Origin: Megamerina dolium
Taxonomy: Eukaryota > Arthropoda > Insecta > Diptera > Megamerinidae
NCBI GenBank assembly: GCA_963854835.1
Contig: OY978525.1
Location: forward strand, 57,272,855 to 57,336,854
Direction of reading: 5' to 3'
DNA: 64,000 nt
Shown: positions 1 through 10,790 of the stretch, piece after piece
How the letters are laid out: every line of letters begins with the position of its first letter
Numbering within the stretch: the first letter of the stretch is position 1
The notes under the pieces: model-generated
The model's input: only the letters and a program-made list of their open reading frames with translations
What the model was told of the DNA's origin: nothing
The model's database searches: none
Program-made: the position numbers and the translations under genes

Positions 1-660
1 CCGGTTATGATAGCCTACCATAGTACTACCTTACTAATTACATTCAACAAGCATGTCCACAATAATTATACTGATTGGAACATATTTCTCATTAACTAAC
101 TCTGCAATAGCCTACATAAACGACAATATCATCAACGTAGCTTTTGACTCAACACCTACGCTTGCACATCCAACTAAGATCTACGCTGTTTTGCCTTATA
201 TAAAAGAAAATATTAAAAACAAAAGGAAAATTAGAAAACAGGTACGAGCTCCTAGAAAACCTTAGACCAAACGTAAAGTAAACGAAATAACCAAAGAATT
301 GAAGCAATTGTTAAAAATAGACAAACAGAACAAATTCGCAAAATATGCCTCAAATCTAGATGTATCAAGAAAACCAACTACTTGCTTTGAAAAGCTACTA
401 AGAATGTCCATAACTCAATTGCACATCAACCTCCACACCGAAATGGAAATAATAATTGGGCAAGAACACAATTAGAGAAAGCACATATCCTGTCTGCACA
501 CTTCACTATTAGCCTACAATTAGCCTATTGCCTATTATGTCCAAGTTATTTGAAAAACTAATAGCTAAACCACTAAAACCAATTATAAAAACAATAACTT
601 AATACCTAAATATCAGTTTGGCTTCAGATGGAATCATTCAACCAGTCAACAAGTTAATAG
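1..660 (+). pseudogene. Jockey-type LINE ORF2 fragment (linker to start of reverse transcriptase)
   Basis: Broken ORF2 of a Jockey-clade non-LTR retrotransposon. Frame-shifted translation gives the basic region that precedes the RT in Jockey elements (near 200-260, rich in K/R), then the RT finger segment: MSKLFEKLIAKPLK (about 540-580) and QFGFRWNHSTSQQVNR (about 615-660). The same motifs occur in the better-preserved Jockey copies at 54024-58115 and 58976-64000. At least three frame changes and stops make it non-functional. The 5' side continues beyond the window. It stops abruptly near 660, where a mariner fragment follows. Class call is firm; the exact subfamily is not resolved. Confidence 0.75.
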
Positions 661-671
661 AGTTACATTAG

Positions 672-835
672 TGCATTAATTCTACTGCCGTGCACTCGAT
701 ATTACATGAACACTTAGCTGTCAGAAAGATTTTTTCACGTTGGATACCGCATAATTTAACAATCGCTTAAACAGACTCGTGTCGATTGGTGCTGCGTGAG
801 CCCTTTGAAACATCGCTAGATGTTACAAAGGACTC
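672..835 (+). pseudogene. mariner transposase fragment
   Basis: Translation gives VHSILHEHLAVRKIFSRWIP, the second helix-turn-helix and linker of mariner transposases, where TVH.ILHE.L...K..ARWVP is typical. A frameshift follows, then QTRVDWC, the usual next block. There are no TIRs and no catalytic domain, so this is an internal scrap. It lies between two Jockey fragments of opposite orientation, so the block 1-2650 is a composite. Confidence 0.7.
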
Positions 836-860
836 ATTCCGATTTCAAGGTGTACAAAAA

Positions 861-2650
861 TCAAGTGGCGTTTTTATTTTCAAGATTTGAAGCAAGATAG
901 TTGGAATAAGATCTTATCCGCTCAATGTATTTAAAAGCGGTGCTTTTATTTTCCAGAGAAAGGTAGGAATATCGGTTTAACAACCAAAACATATTTCTTA
1001 GTTGGATACCAAATGATTTTCTCTTGTTGAATATGTGTGTCTTCCACGTTAAACTTCTGTCTACGTGAATTCCCAAGTATTTTGAAACAATTGATTGTGG
1101 TAACACAATATTGTTTAGTTTTATTTCCAGACAAGTTCCTCTTCTTAAAGTGAAAGTGACATATGTTGACTTGGACTCATTTGCTTTTATACGCCAACGC
1201 CTAAGCCAGATTGATATTTCACCGAGACTAGTTTGTGGTATCGACGAAGCGATTGTTGGATTTGTTGATGTAGCTTAGATTGCAGTGACATCTGCAAATG
1301 TCCCAGTGAAGATATAAGTTCTTTTTGGTAAGTCGTGCGTAAATATTAGATATAGTACAGGGCACAAAATGCTACGCTGCGACAATACAGCTTTTATGTT
1401 GTGTAGTGGTGAGATGTCATCTTTATATTTTAAGTAAAAGTGTCGTTCTAAGAGATATAATCGTAAAAACATATAAAAGTTAACAGGTAAGGCCATTTTC
1501 AATTTGTAAAGAAGACCGCAATGCCAGCTTGTGAAATATCCAAAAATGCTGCTGAGCAATATTCCTTTCGTTCAAATGACAAGTATATTTTTTCTACTAT
1601 TCTGTGCACCTGTTCTACTGTGCTGTGGCCTTACCTGAAGCCAAGTTGATAGTTTGGTATAATTTGATGTGATTCAATTATTAGGAGAAGACGTTTTAAG
1701 AATAATTTTTCAAGTACTTTTGACACAATTGGTAGAAGGCTAATATGACGATATGACTTCACATCCTCGCTTGATTTTCCTAGTTTAAGTAACATTTTTA
1801 CCTCAGCGACTTTCCACTGAGCAGGGAAGATGCATTTTGTAATAGAATTCTAGCTGAGATGAGCTATCCAGGTTCCTTTCGATCCTGCAAGCCTGAGATT
1901 GCTGTAACTATTTCGTTTTTAGAAAAATTTTTATTGGTAGATCCATTTGATGGATTTCATCCAAATACGTTGAGACCAGCTGATCAGTGTATTGGTCTTA
2001 TATATTATCATGAGGAATGAACATGTTTTTCAGGTGGTTAGCAAATAGGGAAGCTTTCTAGTAGTTTTAGCCACTTAGTTTTGGCCGACTTATTATCTGG
2101 CTTTCGTAGTGGTGTTTTATAATCAGTTGTGTCGCTCAATTTTTTATTTGCCTTCCACAGTGAATACTTTGTTAGATGAGACTATAAGTTTCGAAGAAAA
2201 AATTCTGTCGTTTGCTCATGATAATGATGTAGTAGCGATTTTAACTCTTTCGTAATTTTATTTAGACGACATTTATCATCTGGAAAACGCGTTCGTTGCC
2301 ACATTTTTCTTACTTGTCGCTTTTCCTCAATCTTTTTGAGAATATCTTTACTATAGCGTATTTGCTTTCCCATGTAAGATCTATTGGGTGGAGTGGAATC
2401 CCATGTTGCCTTTTGGACGCATTGAGTAAAATATTCAACAGCCTGAATTATTTCCTCCTCACTCTTGATTGGCATTTTATTATTCAACGTTGACGACAAA
2501 ATGGTTTTAAAATGAATCTAGTTTGTACGTCTGTTGCAAAGTTCGCATTTTTGGTTTGAAAACTGCAGAATGGTCGGACGAAAGATCTAAACTGCTTTTG
2601 CATTTTACATGTTGGCCAGTACGTAGGTTTACGTAAGTTTATGTAAGACT
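861..2650 (-). pseudogene. Jockey-type LINE ORF2, degenerate (endonuclease tail, linker, RT)
   Basis: Read on the minus strand from 2650 to 861, the order matches Jockey ORF2. First is the endonuclease end, with PTYWPT and LSSDHSAV (about 2500-2640). Next is the linker with basic residues (2182-2499, including KIEEKRQVRKMW). Then comes the RT palm with WHCGLLYKLK and the active-site block FADVTAI (about 1275-1520), and finally the thumb with SKYLGIHVDRSLTWK (about 1040-1100). The catalytic FADD is FADV, so the second aspartate is lost. Several frameshifts separate the blocks. Neither a poly(A) tail nor a target duplication is visible. It is related to, but more diverged than, the Jockey copies at the right of the window. 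Confidence 0.8.
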
Positions 2651-3397
2651 CCTTTTTCAAATAAAATAAAAAACAATAAAACCATTTATGATGATAACGA
2701 AATGCATTTTCATACTTTTTAAAAAAATATAAAAAGCAACCCTCGTATAACGAGTACCAAGTGCGTGGCAGATACGACAAGAGAACCGCATAAATCTTTT
2801 ACTTGTATGGTTGTTGTTGGTGCTTTCTGTAGTTTTCAAGAACAACACACGTGTTTTTTTTATTTATTATTATTACTGTCCCACCTTGGGCTCTGTGAGC
2901 TGGCTGCTTGTGCGTATGATAGATTTGGAATTGTATAATTTGGTTTTGCTGATTGGGTGTTAGAACTTGGGTCGTTTTGGAATGTTCTTCGATGTTCCAA
3001 AGAATTTATTTTTGGCGTAAAGAGGAAAACCGTTTAATTTTTAATGTTTTATACACCATACATTATATACAGTTTGTTATTTGTTTTGTGATTGCCGGCA
3101 CATATGACGCATATTGGTACAGAAATTTTTTGTGTGGCCTTACCTCTGTCAGTTTATACTTTGCGCGAGTGTTTTTTTTTGGGTTGTCTGAAGTATTATT
3201 ATGCAATGCATTCAATTTTTTCTGGAGTATATATTTTGGTTATTTTTATTAAATTTTAATTCTATGGAAAATAGGTTTAGTGGTTTTTAGTGCCAATTTG
3301 GAGAATATTGTGAATGTTTAATGCCTTATGACCAAGTTTGGCGAATTCTGCCTCAATTTCACTTTATCTTTTAAATAATATCATACATATTTCTTAG
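2651..3397. other. no recognisable gene
   Basis: AT-rich sequence with T-runs and short hydrophobic open frames, for example a 99-codon frame at 2953-3252. None resembles a known family, and composition alone explains them. It ends where the LTR at 3398 begins. Confidence 0.5.
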
Positions 3398-3643
3398 TGT
3401 TTAAGCAATGAGCACTTAAACATATATGTATGTATGTATATATGCGTATACATATGTATGTACTTATTTTGCATGAATATTTATTTGATTATTGTATATT
3501 TAATTGTAACATTGATAGCATATGACCGGTAGTAAACTCCACATACATTTCATAAACATAAAATTCAGCGTCATTATAAATATGACCGCTGATGAACTAA
3601 AACATAAGCGTCGCTGTTATTACGTATAGTGGACAATATGCAT
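3398..3643 (+). repeat. 5' LTR (partial) of plus-strand BEL element
   Basis: Starts TGTTTAAGCAATGAGCAC. It matches the LTR split between 12255-12311 and 15576-15787: both share the TATG microsatellite stretch, the block around GTAAACTCCACATACATTTC and the block GACAATATGCATTG. The match stops at 3643, exactly where the TG of a minus-strand Pao LTR begins. The right part of this LTR, its primer-binding site and its leader are missing. Confidence 0.7.
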
Positions 3644-3913
3644 TGAATACATATGTATGCTGTGCATATGTATTCGTCTATTGAAATTAAAACACCAACC
3701 GTATTGTTTCGTTATCCAAATTCAACTAACTTTATTCGTCATAGAGCTATGACGATTGTAGCATAAAGCATAAGATATAACATTGATATATAAAGAGAGT
3801 GTACATACATATAAATAAGAGCAACTGTAGGCTTACAATGTAAAAATCCATAATTATTTGACACAAAGGAAACTCGTGAAACACTTTCTTATGTATGTAT
3901 ACTTGACCCAACA
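3644..3913 (-). repeat. 3' LTR of minus-strand Pao element
   Basis: 270 bp. On the minus strand it begins TGTTGGGTCAAG right after a purine-rich GGGGCCGGGA stretch (polypurine-tract position) and ends GTATTCA, so it has the expected TG...CA ends. An AATAAA polyadenylation signal lies inside it on the minus strand (about 3729-3735). It abuts the truncated plus-strand LTR at 3643. Confidence 0.65.
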
Positions 3914-4178
3914 TCCCGGCCCCATTGAAAGTAAGTTGCAACTTTCAAGATACTGGCAACAAAGCCAACTTATGTATGGGTCGATGAATTACTCCTCTTG
4001 CTATACAATCATCGTCAACCCGTACACGATCGTCCTTGCCAGGTATGACTGATTCGATACGACCGAACATCCAACATTGAGAGGGCAAAGTATCGCCATG
4101 TACGATAACCATTTGTCCTACGGTTACATTAGTTGATGGCTTGGTAGAGTTACTACGCACTTGAAGTTCGTTGATATA

Positions 4179-5446
4179 CAAGGTGCCACAATTATGTATT
4201 AATACCGCCTCTAGAAAACACAATTAAAACACGATATCTGTTCGGTACATTTATTCGAAATATTCTTCTCCTGATTCAATACACTTCTTACATCGATTTA
4301 ATATTGATTCAAACGCGTGCTCCAGCTCATTTTTCGGAATTGCCTCCAGTGCCCTCGTCGAAGCTCGTTGTATGATATGAATGTCATCAAAGAAGCATCC
4401 TTTCAACTTTAATTTCATTTTGGGTACAAAAAGAAGTCGCACGGTGCCAAATAAGGTGAATACGGCGGGTGATTCAACACACAGACCTGATTCCGAGCTG
4501 TGACTCGGTGTATTATCGTGCAACAGAGACCAAGTTTTTGGATCGCCGTATTCTGGTCGAACACGACGGATTCTGGACATCAAACGCTTCAAAACTTCGA
4601 GGCAACATGCGGAAGTAACTGTTTGACCAGTTGGAACAAATTCTTTGTGGATAATTCCTTTGCTATCGAAGAATGTGATGAGCATTGTTTTAATTTTTGA
4701 TTGAACTTTTCGTGTTTTTTTGGCTTGTGGTGAGTTTTTTGATTTCCATTCCGCTCTTTGACGATTGGTTTCTGGATCGTATTGGAAACACCATGTTTCA
4801 TCACCCGTAACAATTGTTTTCAGGAAGTTTAGACCATTTTCTGCAGCTGCAACCATGTCTCTAGAATGACTGACTCTCATTAAGTTTTGGTCCTCGGTCA
4901 ATGTGTGTGAAACAAATCTCGCGCAGACCTTTGTTTTGCCCAAATCCTCGTAAAAAATGAATCGGATAGTTTCTCTGTTGATGTTTAAGGCCTCTTCCAT
5001 CATTTTCACTGAAGCATTGCGGTCTTCTGTAATAAAATCACGAACTTTCTGGATCGCTTCCGGCATCCGCACTGAAATTGGCCTTTCTTCTTTTATTTCA
5101 TCTTCCAGCGACTCTCTGCCACCCACAAACCGTTTATGCCATATAAAAACATTTGATCTTGATAAACAAGCATCGCCATACGCTTGCTGCATCATTCCGA
5201 ATATTTCTGATGCACTTTTACCAATTTTTGCCTGGAATTTAATAACCGCTCTTTGCTCCATGTTAAAATTTTAACATCAAACGAGCACATGTTTTGTGAA
5301 ATGAATGTCAATAAACATTAAATGTCAACCAAATGCTATGAAATTTTGACAGTTAGTAGAGAAAGATTGAAGCTTCAAAACGCATAGACAGCGCGCTTGG
5401 TTGCTGAGATATGGTTCGATTCTTAATACATAATTGTCGCATCTTG
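4179..5446 (-). mobile_element. complete mariner element with TIRs and TA target duplication
   Basis: 1268 bp. The ends are imperfect 24-bp terminal inverted repeats: left CAAGGTGCCACAATTATGTA..., right (reverse complement) CAAGATGCGACAATTATGTA..., 22 of 24 identical. TA dinucleotides flank both sides (4177-4178 and 5447-5448), as expected for mariner. It sits inside the Pao integrase and so is younger than that insertion. It carries one long transposase frame. Confidence 0.9.
4251..5261 (-). pseudogene. mariner transposase, long frame with disrupted catalytic end
   Basis: 336 codons from ATG, close to the usual mariner length of about 345. The N-terminal HTH region (MEQRAVIKFQAKIGKSASE...) binds the TIRs. 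The first catalytic block is TGDETWCFQYDP and the second is LLHDNTPSHSS. The third block (normally YSPDLAPCDFFLF) is not in this frame. It is readable one frame away as YSPYLAPCDFFLY, so two compensating indels shift the frame across it, and the catalytic D is also changed to Y. The spacing between blocks two and three is shortened. The protein should therefore be catalytically inactive even though the frame is open, although DNA binding might remain. Confidence 0.85.
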
Positions 5447-6200
5447 TATTCCTGCGACCAGCGATGCCAAAGATGTTGTTTAACCGAGCTTACTCGTCGC
5501 CAATGTTCTGAACTATTCAACTCTATGACTGAATTTTTAGGTATTGCGCGCATTGCATCTCCAACGAGGAAATGGCCCGATGTGAGTGCAGCCAGGTCAT
5601 TCGGATCCGACGAGAGCGGAGACAATGGACGAGACATTGAAATTGCCTCCACTTCTGCGGTTACAGTGGTTAGTTCTTTGAAAGTCAGCCGGGCACTCAT
5701 TAGAGTACGGTTGAGCAATCCCTTGACGCTCACAACAGCTGACTCCCAGAGCACGCCATGGGGGACCCTGGGAGTGATGAAATGAAAGTTGATGAACTCA
5801 TATAAACAAAATTTTTTGATGGAATGGATCGTTTCTTCCTTGAATAAAAATAAATGGCACCTATGCATTGTCACAAAAGATATTGGAAGGTAGACTGCGC
5901 CTGGCCACCAAACGCTTGAAGGCAGCAATGAAAGCGTGACAAATCGGCGACCACTTCAACATGTACTGCCTTCGTTGCAAAACTTATAAAGATGGCGATA
6001 TAGCTCTTGTATGGCGCCTTGCCGCGGATACGTAGGTACATTTTAACTGAACCATAAAAGTCCACACCGCATGTTGAGAATGGTCTCGATGGCGTTAGTC
6101 GCTCGAGAGGTAGGTGACCCATCATTTGTCTTTCCAGTTTTGGTCGATAACGGACACAGTGTACACACGAACGAACGACGCAGCGTGCTAATTCTCGTGT

Positions 6201-7640
6201 ATTGACAATCCATAATCATAGACGGATTAGAATAACTAGTACCTTTGGGACCGCGTGGTAGTTCTGACGGTGAAGAAACTGTATATACTGACTGGAAGTA
6301 ATATCGGATGTTTCTGGGCGTATTGAACATTTGCCAACTCCAAACGACTTCCAAACTTGAGGTGCATAAAACCATCAGTCAGAGTTTGATCTGCAAGTTC
6401 TAAATAATACAATGCATAGCACGTAGTAATTCTTGTGGCGATGGAGAAGATGTATCGAAAGAAACAATTTTCTGTTTATGCTGTTAAAGCAAAGCATCCA
6501 GGCTTCCATTAGCAAACAACGGCTATGCGAACTGATATTGTAGATAGTTTCGAGTAGTTGGTTGGTAACATTAGTAACAGCAAGGGCCGTTTTGCGTTCT
6601 TCCGAATCAACAATATTTTGATCGAAATCACCTCGCCTGTGTTTTGGCTATTCGTCTTGTTGTTTTAGCAAATATGCAGTACCGTTGAACCATGTGGTGC
6701 GCTTCAGCTCACCCACCGAACATCGTCTTGATAATATATCCAATGACAGTTGGAAGCTTTCTCCTGTATTTCAGATATACGATTACCGACGAATGTGGAC
6801 ACTGTGGTAGAATGTTGCTGAATCCAGTATAACAAGATTTGTGAGTAGCTCCACAGGAACGTGGAATACTTGCTATCAGTAAAATTCACCTTAATTTTTT
6901 TCAAAAAGCTGTGCCAGCAAATGGGCATCAGACAATTCTAACTTTGGAAGCGAAAGTTTTCGAGTTTGAGCAACCATTGATTTCGATGTAATTAGGTTCA
7001 CCTTGATCTGGTTAGATGATTGCTTCGGCACAAGTGAAAACATAAAAACGACTTCTTGCTGATCCCATCTCAAGCCCAGAGTGCTGGTTAAAGTGTTGCC
7101 GTCCAGATTTAGCTCTTGATGGGGCAATCATCGGCAAACTCGATGTAGTGTGAATGCCATTTCGCAAGTTCAAATCTGCAACAACGAAGTACTTCGGTAA
7201 CTTCTGCTTTGATTTGACGAAGAGTATCAATAGTATTTGCAGATGAAGGAAGTCATCTACATAGAAAGACGATTTTATGGCCTCGGCTCCGACTTTAAAC
7301 TTGTCCAAGTATTGATCAGCCAAATATGTATGTACTATATATATATATGTACTACGTATGGCAAGATATGGAGCTTTAGGACTTCCGTAGGTGACCGTGT
7401 TGAGTTCAAATGTGCAGAGTGGTTCATTGGGTATATTTCTCAACAGTATATACTGAAACTTACGACCCTGCTGATCAACACGAACCTGCCTGAACATTTT
7501 ATCAATGTCGGCAGTAATTGCGTAGCGATACAGCCGAAATCGAAGGAGAAGCGTGTATAGCTCGGGTTGTGCGGTTGGCCCAACCTACAACCAACGTTGA
7601 CGTATTGTTAGGTTTAAATACACAGTGATGGGGTATATAA
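6201..7640 (-). pseudogene. Pao reverse transcriptase and RNase H region, degenerate
   Basis: Minus-strand pieces in order: RT entry with AITADIDKMFRQVRVDQQGR (about 7440-7550), LNTVTYGSPKAPYLAIR (about 7370-7420), and the active site FYVDDFLH (about 7235-7260). These are followed by the RNase H-side block TLGLRWDQQE (about 7050-7100), LPKLELSDAHLLAQL, and the later STFVGNRISEIQ (about 6760-6800). YVDD is intact, but frameshifts and stops separate the pieces. The region between 6200 and 6700 is poorly conserved and probably covers the RNase H/integrase linker. Confidence 0.75.
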
Positions 7641-8434
7641 AAGTGTTGTACATTCAATTTCGGGTATTCACCAAGTTCATATGGAAACGTTTGTACTCTA
7701 ACGTGAATTCTGTGTATTGTTGCTTGACATCTGGTGTGCGGCCCAAACGACGTTCAAGAGAATCGTCCAGGGATATCACAAAGCTGCGCGGTGTTGTAGA
7801 CCTAGTATCGCAACGACCGGAAACCATCCAACCTAGGAGGGTATTCTACAGTACAGGCAGTTCAAAAAAGTGTCCGTGCATCTGATTCCAAGTATTGGCA
7901 ACGTCGTTCGACAACGCCAATGCAAGATGTTCATGTCGGAAGATCTCGAAAGTCTAAAAACTCATTCCATTTCTTCTTAGTGTCTTGATCGAAGATGAGC
8001 ATGGCTTGAGCGATTTGCGATCCAGAATCCAGTGACAACAACGAGTTGTACAAGGCTGATTCATTGTCAATGAGACTGCGCAGATATTGCGCATTCGATT
8101 TGGAAACATTCGGAATATTAAAAAGTGAGTTTATGTTGCCCAAAAATACGAGCGTAGGGTTGTTATAGCGAACGTTAAGACGTTCGAGCGCTTTTGTATA
8201 ATTTTCAGAAGAGATTTGTAATACCTTAACTGTTTCTAAGGCAGCACTCTTTAAACAATTAATCAATTGGTTGAACTTCTCGATAGATGATAAGTTAGGT
8301 TGATTATTAATAACTTGCCTAAATGGCGCTATGAAGTTTTTGTAGTCGGAGTACTTGACATCAAATGTTGCAAGCGACAGTCGTGGTACCTTCATAGATG
8401 TTGACGAAGAAGCGTAAAGCGAGGTATCGGCCAT
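7641..8434 (-). pseudogene. Pao gag and truncated gag-pol linker
   Basis: Gag begins at the ATG at 8434 (MADTSLYASSSTSMKVPRLS) and reads open to 7931. It contains the BEL gag signature with FDVKYSDYKNFIAPFRQVI and LSSIEKFNQLINCLK, then ALERLNVRYNNP. The open frame extends upstream to 8587, but the ATG at 8434 gives the usual BEL start. After 7931 a frameshift leads quickly to a pre-RT block (TRSTTPRSFVISLDDS, about 7740-7800), so the zinc-knuckle and protease regions are deleted. Confidence 0.75.
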
Positions 8435-8590
8435 GGTTGAAATGTGAGCGTCTTCGCACAAGATCCTTTGAAGGAAGGATACGACATGGACTCGTACAAG
8501 AATTTTGAAGGAATGATAATCAACAATTTTGCTTTGACGTCCAATAATGTACCACAAAACTTCGGATCTGCACAAAATAACCTGCATAAA

Positions 8591-9335
8591 TTACAAAATC
8601 TACCACTGCCTAAAAATACTCTTTCAAAATTGAATAGAGATTACCTAAAGTGGCGAGTATTCTTTGATTTGTTCTCGCAATTAGTAGACAGCAACAACTC
8701 CTGCTATACAAAAGTTGTGGTACCTCAAATCTAACGTGGAAGGGGAAGCTGAAAATTGACCAGCCATCTTTCAGCCACAGCTGAAAATTATATCTTGTCG
8801 CTTCGTTAATACAACATCTATGAAACTAGATCAACTTTGTGCCTCTTCTTCGCCGCAGGTATTAAGCAACTACATGACAAAACAAAAGAATGCTTACACT
8901 CATAAAACAATATATGGATCGACACAACTCCTTGGGATCCCATGCTGCTACACATAGTAGTCAAAAAATTGGATCGAGGCATCCATATTTTGTAAGAAAG
9001 ATCACTTTCAAATCCAAAGGAGCCTCAGCTAATCAAACACTTTTTGAGCTTCTTCGAAGTACAATTTCAATCAATGGAATCTATCGGTCACAAAGAAAAA
9101 TCACAAAAAGCATTTGCTACAGCTGCAACCACGCATAAGCTCAACAATTCATGCAAATTATACAGCATCAGTTCCCATTCTTTGTATTTCTGCAAAAAAG
9201 TTTTGCAATTATCCACGTCAGTAAGATTGAATTGGGTTCAAAAAATAAATTATGTGTCAAATGTTTTAGGCAGGACCATACAGCAAAAGCCTGCACTTCA
9301 AGATCCTCCACTTAGACAGCAGATGCGACGCTCCA
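8591..9335 (+). pseudogene. BEL gag with zinc-knuckle remnants
   Basis: The N-terminal gag block LPLPKNTLSKLNRDYLKW then FFDLFSQLVDSNNS (about 8600-8700) matches BEL gag. After several frameshifts, the C-terminal nucleic-acid-binding part reads HSLYLCKKF-like, LSTSVRLNWVQK and, in the next frame, NKLCVKCFRQDHTAKAC (about 9245-9300), a CCHC-type knuckle. It is too broken to give a protein. Confidence 0.7.
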
Positions 9336-9384
9336 AAATCGAACCAATAAACGGCTCCCAACACAGCGATAAAGCCATCTGATT

Positions 9385-10670
9385 CTAAAATAGCAGTAAC
9401 ATCAGCATCGGCCAACACCTTGCCAGCACGCAAAAGCACGTCTTATTAGCGACAACAAAAATAATAATTACGGCAGCTAACGGAAGATCAGGTGAATTCA
9501 GAGCAATATTAGACTCCGGCTCACAAATAAATATTGTCTCCGAGCGCTTCATCAAAAGGTTGTCCATACTCCCAATTGACGCCTTACTGTGCATTGAAGG
9601 CATCGGAAACGCTAAAGAATGGTCCACTCAACGGGTGAATATTAAATCTTTGGACAACATTTTTTTTTTCAACCTTTGTACTTCCAACTATCGTTCCTGC
9701 CCAGCCAAACCACAATCTTGATATCTCTGTCTGGTTAATCCCTACCAATATTCAACATCCTGTTGATGCTGAATTCTATTTTAATCTAATGGCTTGTGGA
9801 AAAATCAATCTCTGCACTAATCTCCCAATCCTTCAAAATACAAAATTTGGTTGGATCCTAAGTGGAAAGATTGGAAACAACTCCGAATCATCAGAGATAC
9901 GGACTTGTGCTGTTTTTGGGAACCAAGCAGACACCAGTGTTGCTAATGTCACACTGGACGAGGTCGTAGAACGGCTATGGAAAATTGATGAAGTAGAACA
10001 AAAAGAAAGGGGGTTATCGCCTGCAGAACAGCGATGCGACGCGCATTTCGCTCAGAACGCTCGCACCAATGACGAAGGTTGTTTTGTCGTCAAACTACCA
10101 TTGATTGAAGATACATCAATCTTGAGATCGGCGACCTATTACCAACTCAACACGGTTACCTATGGGACGTAAGCAGCACCGTATCTTGCCACAAAATGCT
10201 TACAACGAATCGCGGTCGAAAATACAAATGATTTTCAATTGAAACTCAGATTCTACAGCACAATTTCTCCGTTGACGATGGACTAGGGGGTTGAGACAGT
10301 CTGATAATGGCCTTCACAGCACAGCATAACAGCAACTCATACACATCTTAAAGAAGCATGGTTTCAACTTACGCAAATGGTGTGCAAATCATCCAAAACT
10401 GCTACAACACATTCCTGGAGACAACCAAAAAGTAAAATTAGACATCACCTGCTGAATTACATACAAGGTGGGTAAAGTTCCACAGCAACCTAAATGAACT
10501 GGATGATTTAAAATTTTCGCGTCACATATTTAATGGAGACATCCCAAAGACAATTCAACGACGAATTACAAATGTCTCTAAGGAGATGATGGAATAGTAA
10601 GCATAGTTGATTTAAAAACAGCAAATGGTAAATGCAGCCTCAGATTTCTCTCATTGTCAGCATTCTTTTA
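9385..10670 (+). pseudogene. BEL pol: retropepsin, RT pieces and integrase tail
   Basis: The protease active-site block FRAILDSGSQINIVSERF (about 9495-9550) has the DSGS form used by BEL retropepsins. Downstream, one open frame at 9789-10172 carries the pre-RT segment (FGWILSGKIGN, then LWKIDEVEQKERGLSPAEQR) and jumps to the RT block LNTVTYGT, showing an internal RT deletion. ILKKHGFNLRKWCANHPKLL (about 10340-10400) is the post-active-site RT segment. SIVDLKTANGK (about 10595-10630) resembles the extreme C-terminus of BEL integrase. RNase H and most of the integrase are missing. Confidence 0.75.
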
Positions 10671-10790
10671 AACAAAATCCAAAATGTCGAAACATTACGC
10701 AAGAAACATGATCTCGACTTACCAAAGGATAAGCTGATTCACAGATCAGCAAAATAGTCCAAAGCCACAACTGAGCAAACGGAACCTACA

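Larger units (their letters stand above)
3945..6200 (-). pseudogene. Pao integrase, split by a mariner insertion
   Basis: Minus-strand translation shows the integrase core (SRPFSTCGVDFYGSV, then ATKAVHVEVVADLS, 5871-6125). The C-terminal half follows (WESAVVSVKGLLNRT, LTFKELTTVTAEVEAI, and PLSSDPNDLAALTSGHFLVGD, 5449-5790). The coding continues on the far side of the mariner as INELQVRSN...VGQMVIVHGDTLP and ends HRPIHKLALLPVS (3945-4176). The mariner splits the codon series WSQEY / INELQ, and removing it with one TA joins these in frame. Several frameshifts elsewhere break the core. Integrase normally inserts the reverse-transcribed DNA; this copy is dead. Confidence 0.85.
3644..8580 (-). mobile_element. 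Pao/BEL LTR retrotransposon, degenerate, 5' LTR missing
   Basis: Read on the minus strand: leader (about 8580-8435), gag (from 8434), a protease/RT linker, RT, RNase H, integrase and a 3' LTR (3913-3644). The family order gag-PR-RT-RH-IN is that of BEL/Pao. Large internal deletions are visible, for example gag runs almost directly into the RT linker near 7900. A complete mariner lies inside the integrase. No 5' LTR is seen on the 8435-8580 side; a plus-strand BEL gag follows instead, so the join near 8580-8591 is a deletion or recombination scar. Confidence 0.8.

Noticed and set aside
2953..3252. 99-codon hydrophobic frame
   Set aside because: AT-rich composition, no family resemblance, and no coding context.
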